The notes beneath the pieces were generated by a model that searched no databases, was not told the origin of the DNA, and saw only the letters and a list, made by a program, of their open reading frames with translations. The position numbers were made by a program, and so were the translations under genes. A stretch of 64,000 nt of DNA from JACCZX01 sp963829995 (GTDB lineage: Bacteria; Pseudomonadota; Gammaproteobacteria; Burkholderiales; Burkholderiaceae_F), in the NCBI GenBank assembly GCA_963829995.1, contig CAWHKW010000004.1, positions 1 through 64,000 on the forward strand. The letters run 5' to 3'. Shown piece by piece: positions 55,928 through 64,000 of the stretch. The first letter of the stretch is position 1. Each line of letters begins with the position of its first letter.

Positions 55928-58546
55928 CTATGCGCCGGCGCGCGCGAGATAGTCGAGAATCGTGTCGGACGACAGCGCACGCGCGTAAAAGAACCCTTGC
56001 GCGAATTCACACCCGATGTCTCGCATGTACTCGACCTGCTCGATCGACTCCACGCCCTCGGCCACGACTTTCAATTTGAAATGCCGCGCCACCGCGAGCA
56101 TTGCGTGCACGATTGCGCGGCTGTCGGCATCGCCGGGAATGCCTTCGATAAACGACTGATCGATCTTCAACGCCGTAAACGGCATGCGTTTCAAGTAGCC
56201 GAGCATCGAATAGCCGGTGCCGAAGTCGTCCAGCACAAGTCCGACTCCGAGCGATGCGAGCTCCGCCAGCACGTCGTTGTTGATTTCGCTTTCCCTTACC
56301 AGCGTGCGTTCGGTGATCTCGAGCACGATCAACTGCGGCGCGATCGCGTGCCGCGATAGTGCGGCGCGCACCAGCGCCGGCAGCGCGGTCGATCCCATTT
56401 CCCGACCGGCAACATTGATCGACACCGGCACGTCAAAATCGGGGCGCACTTCGCGCCAACGGTTGATCTGCGAACACACTTCGTTCAACACCCAGCGTGT
56501 TATTCGCTCCGACAGCCCGCTCAGTTCGGCGACCCCAATAAAGCGATCAGGCGTCAACACGCCGTGCACGGGATGCTGCCACCGTATCAGTGCCTCCAGC
56601 CCGACGACGCGGCCACTGACCATCTCAACCTGCGGCTGGTATTCGCAAATGAATTGGGGCGCTTCGCTTTGCACCGCCTTGACAAGCTCAATGCCCAGTT
56701 GAACCTCGCGCGCCGCACGCTCGTACCGGATCGGGTTGAAGAAGCTGAACTGATTGCGGCCATCGCGCTTTGCCTGGTACATCGCAGAGTCCGCGTTTTT
56801 CAGCAGCGTGCTCATATCGCGCCCGTGTTCCGGGAATAAAGCGACGCCGATCGATGCCGACACCTGCGTGTCGATGGCCGGGACAAGATCGGTGCGATTA
56901 AGCGCTTGCGCAATCCGTGCCGCGAGTAACGCCACTTCCTGCCGGTGCACGAACTCGTTGATCAAGACGACGAACTCATCGCCGCCGAGACGCGCGACCG
57001 TGCCTGCGTCACCAACGGTTTGGCCAAGCACGTCTGCGGCCGATTTGATCAGCGCATCGCCTACCAGATGGCCGAGCGTGTCGTTGACGTCCTTGAAACG
57101 ATCGAGATCGATCAACATCACCGCCATACGCCGCTTGCGATTCGCGGCGGTCATGATCAGGTCGCGCATCGTCTCGCGCAGAAGATTGCGGTTTGGCAGC
57201 CCGGTCAGACCGTCGTACCACGCCAGATGCTCGATACGCGTTTCGGCTTCCTGCCGCTGCGCAGCTTCGAGCGCCAACGCGAGCATCAGAGACGTGGTGT
57301 TGGCAAATGAAACGTCGTCGTCGTCCCATGCACGCGACTCGGTGTGTTGCAAGCTAAGCACGCCGCTAATGGCTCCCTCGACCAGCACCGGCACATCGAG
57401 CAACGCCCGCACGCGCGCCCAGTTTCGATCACCCGCGAACGACGTGGTCAAACGCGATGTGTGAGTGTCGTTGATCACAATCGGCTGCCGATTAATCAGC
57501 TGCGCGAAGTAAGCGGGAAAGCGCGTCGCGGTGAGTTCGCGCCCGACCCAGTCGCGCATGAAGCGATCACTCGCGCGGTCGAACAGGGATTCGCAACGCA
57601 GCGATTCGCCGTCGGGCGACAGTCTCCAAAAACTGACCGCGCCTACGTCGAGCACTTCGGTTGACGTTCGCAAAATGGCCGACAGTGCATGCTTGAAGTC
57701 GGACTTTGGCTGGATGGCAAGTTCCAGAAGCCGCTCGCGAAAACGCAGCCTCCTGGCTTGCGCGCGTTCGGCCGGCCCCAGGTCACGCGCTGTCAGTACC
57801 AAGCCGCGCACGCGTGGATCATCGAGCCGGTTGGCGATAACGCAAGAGATGCTGCGGCCGGTACCCGCGAGCGCTGCACGCATGCGCAATAGCAGCGGCG
57901 GATGCTGCCGGTCGCCCGGCTGCTCGCGCAAGATTCGATCGACCGCGCGCCGGAACTCGATGCGAGAAGGCTGATCGAGAATGAATTCGAACGGCGATCC
58001 TAGAACATCGAACGCCTGCTCACCGGTGATCGGCTCCAGTGCCGCGCTCGCATAGACGACTCGCCTGTCTTCGTTCAGAACGACCGTCAACTCTGACTGG
58101 TGCTGTGCGAGCGCTCGTGCTCGAGATTCGTCGAGTCGAACCCGTTTTCCCTCGGCGCGCGCCTGCGTTGTTTCGGTGATCGCAATCGACGCGAATTCTT
58201 CCTGTTCGAAACGAAACAAGCGCATTGCGATGCGCGCCGTCAATCGGCCACCGCCGCGCAATGGAAGTTTCGTTTCCACACTCGCGTACGTACCATCGGC
58301 GGCCATCGCCCACAGTCGATTCCAGCGGCGGGTAAATGCCTGATGGCTGGGGAACGGAACAATCTCGGCGACGCTGCGGCCCAGCGGAGAGTCACCGCCC
58401 ACCAGCGCAGAGGCTTCCGCATTGAGCGCCAGAATCTGGCCAGCGCCATTTACACACAACATAGCGACGCCGGCGAATTCAAAGGCCGCTCGCTTGAGCG
58501 AGCTTTCGACGGCTGCTTGACGCAGCGGAATGACGGTCGATGCCAA
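55928..58546 (-). CDS. Cyclic-di-GMP signalling protein: PAS-PAS-GAF-GGDEF-EAL
   Basis: 872 residues, no membrane helix, probably cytoplasmic. Two PAS-like domains (about 15-125 and 145-265), a GAF domain (about 280-430), then GGDEF (about 440-605) with an intact motif RLGGDEF at 519-525, and EAL (about 615-870) with EALIRW at 651-656. The metal and catalytic segments LEITER, LDDFGTGYS and KIDQSFI are present. An RxxD inhibitory site before GGDEF is not seen. It could both make and break c-di-GMP, controlled by a ligand of the sensory domains (inference). Confidence 0.92.
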   Translation of the reverse strand: MASTVIPLRQAAVESSLKRAAFEFAGVAMLCVNGAGQILALNAEASALVGGDSPLGRSVAEIVPFPSHQAFTRRWNRLWAMAADGTYASVETKLPLRGGGRLTARIAMRLFRFEQEEFASIAITETTQARAEGKRVRLDESRARALAQHQSELTVVLNEDRRVVYASAALEPITGEQAFDVLGSPFEFILDQPSRIEFRRAVDRILREQPGDRQHPPLLLRMRAALAGTGRSISCVIANRLDDPRVRGLVLTARDLGPAERAQARRLRFRERLLELAIQPKSDFKHALSAILRTSTEVLDVGAVSFWRLSPDGESLRCESLFDRASDRFMRDWVGRELTATRFPAYFAQLINRQPIVINDTHTSRLTTSFAGDRNWARVRALLDVPVLVEGAISGVLSLQHTESRAWDDDDVSFANTTSLMLALALEAAQRQEAETRIEHLAWYDGLTGLPNRNLLRETMRDLIMTAANRKRRMAVMLIDLDRFKDVNDTLGHLVGDALIKSAADVLGQTVGDAGTVARLGGDEFVVLINEFVHRQEVALLAARIAQALNRTDLVPAIDTQVSASIGVALFPEHGRDMSTLLKNADSAMYQAKRDGRNQFSFFNPIRYERAAREVQLGIELVKAVQSEAPQFICEYQPQVEMVSGRVVGLEALIRWQHPVHGVLTPDRFIGVAELSGLSERITRWVLNEVCSQINRWREVRPDFDVPVSINVAGREMGSTALPALVRAALSRHAIAPQLIVLEITERTLVRESEINNDVLAELASLGVGLVLDDFGTGYSMLGYLKRMPFTALKIDQSFIEGIPGDADSRAIVHAMLAVARHFKLKVVAEGVESIEQVEYMRDIGCEFAQGFFYARALSSDTILDYLARAGA

Positions 58547-58743
58547 CGGGCTCCTAAATCGTCATCGTGACTGTTTTCGATTCTGCCACGATGTACTCAT
58601 TTCTCCGAGTAGAAAGCGCGAAAAAACAACGTCTCTCCGCCTAACCGCTTCGTTCGCAGCCGACCAAAGCGCCGCCGCGCATGCCACGGTTATCAAGCAA
58701 GTCCGTAGTATCGTTCCGCCGCCTATCCCGCACGCACGACGCG

Positions 58744-59733
58744 ATGTTCAAAGCTATCTACTTGACGAAAGCCGACCAGTTTCGAGCGGAGTTGCGCGAC
58801 CTGGACGAGGCTGAGCTCGAAGCCAATACGGCAGAAGCGGACACCACGGTCGCGATCGACTACTCGACGATCAACTACAAGGACGGTCTGGCGCTGACCA
58901 ACAAATCCCCGGTCGTGCGCAAGTGGCCAATGGTCCCCGGCATCGACTGCGCGGGTCGCGTCGTGCAGGCTGGCGCCTCCGCCAGCGTTCCTGCTGGCGA
59001 TCAAGTCGTGCTGAATGGTTGGGGTGCGGGCGAGACGATCTGGGGTGGTCTTGCGCAACGCGGCCGCTACAAGGGTGAACATCTGGTTCGTCTGCCGGCG
59101 CCGCTAACGACGCGCGACGCAATGTCGATCGGGACCGCGGGTTACACGGCCATGCTGGCTGTGATGGAGCTGGCCGATAACGGCGTTACCAGCGGCGAAG
59201 TGCTGGTCACCGGAGCGAGTGGTGGCGTCGGCTCATTCGCGGTCGCGATCCTCGCCCAGCGCGGACACCGCGTGGTTGCCAGCACCGGCAAACTTGCCGA
59301 GGCCGATTACCTGCGAACGTTGGGCGCCGCAGAGGTCGTTGATCGCGCGGAGCTGTCCACGGCAGGCAAACCACTACAGAAGGAGCGCTGGGCCGGTGTT
59401 GTCGATTCGGTCGGCAGTCAGACGCTCGCCAATGCCTGTGCGCAGTTGCGATACGGCGGCGTCGCGATCGCCTGCGGCCTCGCGCAAGGGATGGACTTTC
59501 CGGCCACGGTGGCGCCGTTCATCTTGCGTGGCGCGCGTCTGATCGGCGTCGATTCGGTCATGTGCCCAATGGATCGCCGCACACAGGCGTGGCAGCAGCT
59601 GGCGCAAGAACTGGACCGCGCTAAGCTCAACACTATTACGCGCGAAATCGCGCTGGCCGAAGCACTTGAGGCTGGCCGCGCGATCCTCGCGGGCGAGATC
59701 CGGGGCCGGATCGTCGTCGACGTCAACCGCTGA
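58744..59733 (+). CDS. acuI: Zinc-independent medium-chain reductase of the AcuI/YhdH type (acryloyl-CoA reductase-like)
   Basis: 329 residues from the ATG at 58744. Family segments: TINYKDGLALTNKSPVV near 40-56, PGIDCAGRVV, GWGAGETIWGG and the NADPH-binding GASGGVGSFAVAI near 156-168. AcuI reduces acryloyl-CoA to propionyl-CoA, part of dimethylsulfoniopropionate and other C3 metabolism. The frame is open from 58681, but the first 21 residues are not family-like. E. coli YhdH is a close homologue. It is divergent from the c-di-GMP gene. Confidence 0.9.
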   Translation: MFKAIYLTKADQFRAELRDLDEAELEANTAEADTTVAIDYSTINYKDGLALTNKSPVVRKWPMVPGIDCAGRVVQAGASASVPAGDQVVLNGWGAGETIWGGLAQRGRYKGEHLVRLPAPLTTRDAMSIGTAGYTAMLAVMELADNGVTSGEVLVTGASGGVGSFAVAILAQRGHRVVASTGKLAEADYLRTLGAAEVVDRAELSTAGKPLQKERWAGVVDSVGSQTLANACAQLRYGGVAIACGLAQGMDFPATVAPFILRGARLIGVDSVMCPMDRRTQAWQQLAQELDRAKLNTITREIALAEALEAGRAILAGEIRGRIVVDVNR

Positions 59734-59886
59734 GTTTTTTATCTTGAATGCAGTCGTGATTACGTCGGCTCGATTTGTGCTCTCGGCGTTGAGGTCCTGA
59801 TGATCGATCCGATCGGGCATTGGAATCGTTAGAAGCGACGGCCGATGCACCATTCAGCTGCAACTTTCAGTACAAGGAGAAACCCG

Positions 59887-60744
59887 ATGTCCCGATTAAT
59901 CCGTAGCAGCACATCAATCGCACTCGCCGCCGTGCTCGCCGCCGGCGCCGTTAGTGCCGATGCCAAAGACCGTCGCGAGTGTGACCGCGATTACAAGCCC
60001 CAGGTCGGCCAATCGGGCAAGGACGTGGTCTGGGTGCCGACGCCCGACGAGATCGTGCAGCGCATGCTGCGCATGGCCAAAGTCACGCCGCAAGACACCG
60101 TGTACGACTTGGGCGCCGGTGACGGAAAGATTGCAATTGCCGCCGGGAAGATGGGGGCAACTGCAGTCGGCATCGAATACAACCCCGACATGGCGAAGCT
60201 TGCGCAGTGCTACGTGCAGGCGGAGAACCTGACTGGCAAGACACGCATCATCCAGGGCGACGTTTTCAAGGAGGATTTCAGCAAGGCGTCGGTCGTGACG
60301 ATGTATTTGCTGCCCGAGCTGAATCTGCGACTGCGCCCCACCATTCTGAACATGAAGCCGGGGACGCGCGTCACATCGCATCAGTTCACGATGGGCGACT
60401 GGGACCCCGATGAAACGGCGGAGGTTGACTATCGCACCGCGTATCTGTGGATCGTGCCGGCCAAGGTCGAAGGTGCGTGGACGCTGCGCGAACAGGGGCC
60501 CGGCAATGCGCAGTACACCGTTAACCTGAGCCAGAAGTATCAGAAAATCACCGGCGATATCGGCGGTACGGCGAAGCAGCCACTGGTCGGAGCCACGGTT
60601 CGCGGCGAAGAGATCCGCTTCGCATTTAATGACGATAAGGGCGTGACACGTACCTTAACCGGCACCGTACGCGGCAACGAACTGACGGGGACGCTGAAAA
60701 GCGCGAATGGCGCGGAAACCAAAGTAACGGGGTCGCGGAAGTAG
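59887..60744 (+). CDS. Exported class I methyltransferase-fold protein
   Basis: 285 residues from the ATG at 59887 (ribosome site AAGGAGAAACCCG). A signal peptide, SSTSIALAAVLAAGAVSADA, precedes a methyltransferase fold: the SAM motif I is VYDLGAGDGKIAIAAGKMG, then GIEYNPDMAKLA (motif II-like). A C-terminal beta domain (about 180-285) contains repeated GT-rich strands. SAM is not normally available in the periplasm, so either the signal is an anchor, the fold has another role, or the start is wrong. Similar proteins occur in other proteobacteria. A clear terminator follows. Confidence 0.85.
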   Translation: MSRLIRSSTSIALAAVLAAGAVSADAKDRRECDRDYKPQVGQSGKDVVWVPTPDEIVQRMLRMAKVTPQDTVYDLGAGDGKIAIAAGKMGATAVGIEYNPDMAKLAQCYVQAENLTGKTRIIQGDVFKEDFSKASVVTMYLLPELNLRLRPTILNMKPGTRVTSHQFTMGDWDPDETAEVDYRTAYLWIVPAKVEGAWTLREQGPGNAQYTVNLSQKYQKITGDIGGTAKQPLVGATVRGEEIRFAFNDDKGVTRTLTGTVRGNELTGTLKSANGAETKVTGSRK

Positions 60745-60771
60745 TTTTTTAGTACGTTGCTTTGCCGCTGA

Positions 60772-60796
60772 AGCCCCGCGCACGCGGGGCTTTTCT
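60772..60796 (+). terminator. Intrinsic terminator after the methyltransferase-fold gene
   Basis: AGCCCCGCG (60772-60780) and CGCGGGGCT (60783-60791) are complementary; about seven pairs remain once a loop of four or more bases is left. TTTTC follows. It separates the gene from the amino-acid permease gene that begins 24 bases later. Confidence 0.8.
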
Positions 60797-60814
60797 ATGT
60801 TTCAGGACAAGTTC

Positions 60815-62176
60815 ATGACCGACATACCCACTTCACCCGCATTAGCGGCTGACACAACTGCGACGCCTCGACCGGTGTTGTCGGTCTTCGACGCGGTGAT
60901 GATCATCACCGGCATCGTCATTGGCGGCGGTATTTTTGCCTTTCCGCCGCTTGTAGCGGCGATGACCGGTTCGGTGGAGTGGATGTTTGGTGCGTGGATC
61001 CTCGGGGGGTTGCTCGCACTGATCGGTGCGCTTTGCTATGCGGAGTTAGCCACCACATTTCCAAACGCGGGCGGCGACTATTACTTCCTAACTCGCGCAT
61101 ACGGCCGCGACGTCAGTTTCTTTTTCGCTTGGGCGCGCGTAACCGTAATTTCCACCGGCGCGATCGCACTGCTTGCGTTCGTCTTTGGCGATTACATGAG
61201 TCGCGTGCTATCGCTTGGTGAGCACTCCTCGGTTATCTATGCGGTCCTGATAGTGATTGCGTTAACCGCAGTGAACATCGCGGGTCTTCGCATGTCGGCT
61301 AAGTTGCAAAATGTGATGTCGGTGCTTTTAGTTCTGGGCCTGCTGTTGGTTGTCATCGCGGGCTTTGTCGCACCCGCCCCCGCGAGTGTTCCCCCGGCCG
61401 AATCGACAAGTGGCGTGCCTGCACTCTTCGGCACCGCATTGTTGTTTGTGCTGTTTACATACGGTGGCTGGAACGACGCCGCGTATATCTCGGCCGAGGT
61501 CAAGGGCGGCAATCGCGCAATCGTCACGGTGCTGGTGACGTCATTGCTCGTCATCACCGCCGTGTACCTACTGTTCATTGCTGCGTTGGTTGCAGGATTG
61601 GGCTTTGAGGGCTTGAAGGCAAGCAAGCAAGTTGCTGCAGATATCGCACAGAAAGCGTTCGGCAGTTTTGGTGAAAAATCCATAGGGGCGATCGTCGCAC
61701 TGGCAGCGCTAACGTCGATCAACGCGACGATGCTGGTCACTGCTCGGACCAACTATTCGCTCGGCCGGGACTGGCGGATCTTTGCCTTCATGGGCCGCTG
61801 GAGTGCGGAACGCGACACGCCCGTCGCGGCAATGGTCACCACAAGTGTCATCAGCTTGCTAATTGTGCTGATCGCGGCCGCAAATCAAGGCGGCGTTAAG
61901 TTCATGGTGGATTTCACGGCACCGGTGTTCTGGTTGTTCTTTCTCCTGACCGGGATCGGTTTGTTCGTGCTGCGTTTTCGGTACCCACAAATTGCACGGC
62001 CGTTCAAAGTGCCTCTTTATCCGATTCTGCCGATCGTGTTCGTCGGGACATGCGCGTTCCTGCTCTATCGAAGCCTTCTTTTTACTTTCGAGAATCAGGC
62101 GATCCGTGTTGCCATTTACGTGATGCTGTCGGGGGTCGTCGTCTGGTTGGTCGCTCGGCTGAAGAAATTTGCGTGA
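60815..62176 (+). CDS. APC-family amino-acid permease
   Basis: A 453-residue inner-membrane transporter with about 12 helices. Helix 1 carries ITGIVIGGGIFAFP, the APC substrate-binding hallmark, and helix 6 the ALTSINATMLVTARTNYSLG region. It moves amino acids or polyamines with protons. The ATG at 60815 has the ribosome site AGGA; the ATG at 60797 sits in the terminator tail. The N-terminal 20 residues are Thr/Ala-rich and cytoplasmic. The substrate is unknown. Confidence 0.9.
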   Translation: MTDIPTSPALAADTTATPRPVLSVFDAVMIITGIVIGGGIFAFPPLVAAMTGSVEWMFGAWILGGLLALIGALCYAELATTFPNAGGDYYFLTRAYGRDVSFFFAWARVTVISTGAIALLAFVFGDYMSRVLSLGEHSSVIYAVLIVIALTAVNIAGLRMSAKLQNVMSVLLVLGLLLVVIAGFVAPAPASVPPAESTSGVPALFGTALLFVLFTYGGWNDAAYISAEVKGGNRAIVTVLVTSLLVITAVYLLFIAALVAGLGFEGLKASKQVAADIAQKAFGSFGEKSIGAIVALAALTSINATMLVTARTNYSLGRDWRIFAFMGRWSAERDTPVAAMVTTSVISLLIVLIAAANQGGVKFMVDFTAPVFWLFFLLTGIGLFVLRFRYPQIARPFKVPLYPILPIVFVGTCAFLLYRSLLFTFENQAIRVAIYVMLSGVVVWLVARLKKFA

Positions 62177-62255
62177 CTGGAGAAGTCGCGCCGACCAAGC
62201 GTTTTGATCGACGTCCGCTAAACACTATTAGCGCAGTGTTCTATGCTGCGCAGCC

Positions 62256-62957
62256 ATGCAACTACTGCAAGCGTTCAAGGTTCTTACGCTCGCCGATTGG
62301 CTGGCGCTAGCGGTATTTTTCATCGCATGGATTAGCTACGCGGCGTTTGCCGGACGGCGAACAGGCGCTTCAGGTTCGTTGCTGGTCAATACCAATCGAT
62401 ATCGGCTGCTTTGGATGATGCAGACGACAAGCCGCGAAAACAGAGTCGTTGATGCCGTAGTCGTTCAGAACCTGTCGACCAGCCCGTCGTTTTTTGCATC
62501 GACGACGATCCTGATAGTGGGCGGACTGCTGGCGGTGCTTGGTACACAAGGCGCCGCAGAATTGGTCAAGGAGTTTCCGTTCGCCACAGTCACCAGCGCG
62601 TTCGTATTCGATCTAAAGCTAATGCTGCTGCTCGTGATCTTCGTCTATGCGTTTTTTCGTTTTTCATGGTCGATGCGCCAGTACACGTTTGGCGCGCTGC
62701 TGATCGCTTCAATGCCCGAGGCCAAGGTCTTTGAAAGTGGCGAGGCCAACCGCGAGGAGTACGCGGAGCGCGCGGGCAGAGTGGTCGGCATGGCGGCGGA
62801 GACATTCAACGACGGATTGCGCGCCTACTACATGTCCTTTGCAGCCGTGATGTGGTTTTCTTCGCCGCTTGCTTTTGCGCTGGCCACCGCGGGCATCGTA
62901 TTCCTTCTTTATCAACGCGAATTCAGATCGGACGTACTTGAAGTGTTGCGTGGTTAA
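62256..62957 (+). CDS. DUF599 family membrane protein
   Basis: 233 residues with four hydrophobic segments and the conserved NPxS-like core NLSTSPSFFASTTILIVGG, followed by FRFSWSMRQYTFGALLIAS and the acidic, basic loop ahead of the last helix. The family is widespread in proteobacteria without a known function. Its start is 80 bases after the permease gene. It is followed after 15 bases by the M61 peptidase gene, so the two may be cotranscribed. Confidence 0.87.
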   Translation: MQLLQAFKVLTLADWLALAVFFIAWISYAAFAGRRTGASGSLLVNTNRYRLLWMMQTTSRENRVVDAVVVQNLSTSPSFFASTTILIVGGLLAVLGTQGAAELVKEFPFATVTSAFVFDLKLMLLLVIFVYAFFRFSWSMRQYTFGALLIASMPEAKVFESGEANREEYAERAGRVVGMAAETFNDGLRAYYMSFAAVMWFSSPLAFALATAGIVFLLYQREFRSDVLEVLRG

Positions 62958-62972
62958 CCGGGCGGCAGCCGC

Positions 62973-64000
62973 ATGAGTATTTTCTATGCGATACGCCCGG
63001 CGTCACCCGCTGCACATCTATTCCATGTGACGTGCCGCGTCGAGCAGCCCGATCCGCAGGGACAAAGCTTCATGCTGCCGGCGTGGATTCCAGGCAGTTA
63101 CATGATTCGAGAGTTCGCCCGCAACATCGTGCGCATCAGCGCGCTCGCCGGCAATCGTCGAGTCGCGCTCGAGAAAATTGACAAGCACACTTGGCGTGCG
63201 CTACCCGCAACGCAGATAGAGCTGGCGTACGAGGTGTATGCGTGGGATCTGTCGGTGCGCGAGGCGCATTTGGATCAAACGCATGGGTTTTTTAACGGCA
63301 CATCGGTGTTTCTGCTCCCGATCGGCCATGAACACGAGCACTGCAGTGTCGACATATTGCCGCCTTCCGGCGCGCGCTATCGCAACTGGCGAGTCGCTAC
63401 CGCACTTGCGCCTGCACGCGGCACTCGCCGCCTTGGCTTTGGAACGTATGAAGCCGCCAGCTACGACGAGTTGATCGATTGCCCCGTAGAAATGGGCGAC
63501 TTCGAGCTGGGCCGCTTTAGTGTGCTTGGCACTCCGCACGAAGTCGTCGTTACCGGACGAGTACCGAAGCTGGATATGGCGAGGCTCACTGCCGATCTCG
63601 CTACGGTGTGCGAAACCCACGTCAAGATGTTCGAGCCGCGCTCGCGCAAAGCGCCATTTGATCGATATACGTTTCTGACGATGGCGCTGGGTGATGGCTA
63701 CGGTGGTCTCGAGCATCGCAGCTCGACAGCGCTGGTCACGAAACGCGAAGGGTTGCCGTTTACCGGCATGACCGAATCGAGCGAGGCATATCGCAACTTT
63801 CTTGGGCTCGCCAGCCACGAGTATTTTCACGCGTGGAACATCAAGCGGATCAAACCCGCTGCTTTCGTGCCCTACGACCTCAGCCGCGAAAATCACACGC
63901 GTTTGCTGTGGGCCTTCGAAGGCTTTACGTCTTACTACGACGATCTGTTGCTGACGCGTGCCGGCTTGCTGAGCGAACCGCAGTATTTGACAGGGCTTGC
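62973..64000 (+). CDS. M61-family metallopeptidase (glycyl aminopeptidase type), cut off by the window end
   Basis: The first 342 codons are visible and no stop occurs. The start MSIFYAIRPASPAAHLFHVT and PQGQSFMLPAWIPGSYMIRE are the N-terminal M61 domain. The zinc motif HEYFHAWN is near residues 287-294, followed by LLWAFEGFTSYYDDLLL, whose Glu is the third ligand. M61 proteins usually have a PDZ domain near the C-terminus, which must lie beyond 64000. It cleaves N-terminal residues of peptides; the exact specificity is not shown. Confidence 0.9.
   Translation, partial: MSIFYAIRPASPAAHLFHVTCRVEQPDPQGQSFMLPAWIPGSYMIREFARNIVRISALAGNRRVALEKIDKHTWRALPATQIELAYEVYAWDLSVREAHLDQTHGFFNGTSVFLLPIGHEHEHCSVDILPPSGARYRNWRVATALAPARGTRRLGFGTYEAASYDELIDCPVEMGDFELGRFSVLGTPHEVVVTGRVPKLDMARLTADLATVCETHVKMFEPRSRKAPFDRYTFLTMALGDGYGGLEHRSSTALVTKREGLPFTGMTESSEAYRNFLGLASHEYFHAWNIKRIKPAAFVPYDLSRENHTRLLWAFEGFTSYYDDLLLTRAGLLSEPQYLTGL

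Overview
The window is a piece of a betaproteobacterial chromosome, most likely from the order Burkholderiales. Three things point there: the gene repertoire, the high-GC codon use, and an rRNA operon ordered 16S - tRNA-Ile(GAT) - tRNA-Ala(TGC) - 23S - 5S on the minus strand. I cannot fix the family without a 16S search. There is no prophage, CRISPR array, transposase or plasmid gene. It is core and accessory metabolism with many ABC importers.

Layout. 3-4713 (-): a polar amino-acid ABC importer (binding protein, two permeases, ATPase) behind a class III aminotransferase whose frame runs past its expected end. 4751-7248: a nucleotidyltransferase-fold protein, a YjdF-like membrane protein, a small unknown protein and an outer-membrane barrel. 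7474-15691 (-): FadD with an Arg/Pro-rich partner, a DUF2265-type lipoprotein peptidase, a PaaK-like adenylate-forming enzyme, a molybdopterin oxidoreductase and ArgE. 15751-17571 (+): an M20 amidohydrolase and a lipoprotein. 17597-19628 (-): periplasmic methanethiol oxidase (MtoX/SBP56) with its SCO partner. 19823-25616 (+): a double-length UvrA paralogue, two UvrA copies in tandem, broken by one extra base and carrying two repeat insertions. 25703-30721 (-): a Ugp-type importer ending in an EEP-family phosphodiesterase. 30831-35974: small proteins (H1-like, VOC, Sel1, DUF2891), a membrane protein/winged-helix regulator pair behind a promoter with a perfect operator palindrome, and a DUF1223 protein. 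35971-44936 (-): a dipeptide-type importer with two binding proteins, a complete set of permeases and ATPases, an M20 hydrolase and a lipoprotein. 45067-49227: a membrane-anchored protein lacking a normal start, a penicillin-acylase-family hydrolase and a PEP-CTERM protein. 49235-54990 (-): the rRNA operon. 55093-64000: enoyl-CoA hydratase, a PAS-PAS-GAF-GGDEF-EAL protein, an AcuI/YhdH reductase, an exported methyltransferase-fold protein, an APC permease, a DUF599 protein and the start of an M61 peptidase.

Most striking results. (1) The 23S gene is about 235 nt longer than usual because helix 25 and helix 45 each hold an intervening sequence with long inverted-repeat ends, so the mature 23S rRNA is probably in three pieces. 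(2) The tandem UvrA gene has a frame break and repeat insertions inside its coding sequence. (3) A 28-nt remnant of the 5S 3' end lies on the far side of the PEP-CTERM gene, as if something was inserted or recombined at the end of the rRNA operon. (4) Four genes show frame anomalies of the same sign (one extra base), which points either to assembly insertions or to recent decay. (5) A near-consensus promoter has a perfect 7-3-7 palindrome exactly in its spacer, upstream of a regulator gene that probably represses itself.

The genes suggest a heterotroph that scavenges amino acids, peptides or acylated amino acids, and glycerol phosphate-like compounds, with fatty-acid oxidation and organosulfur (methanethiol) oxidation. 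These roles are inferred from family membership.
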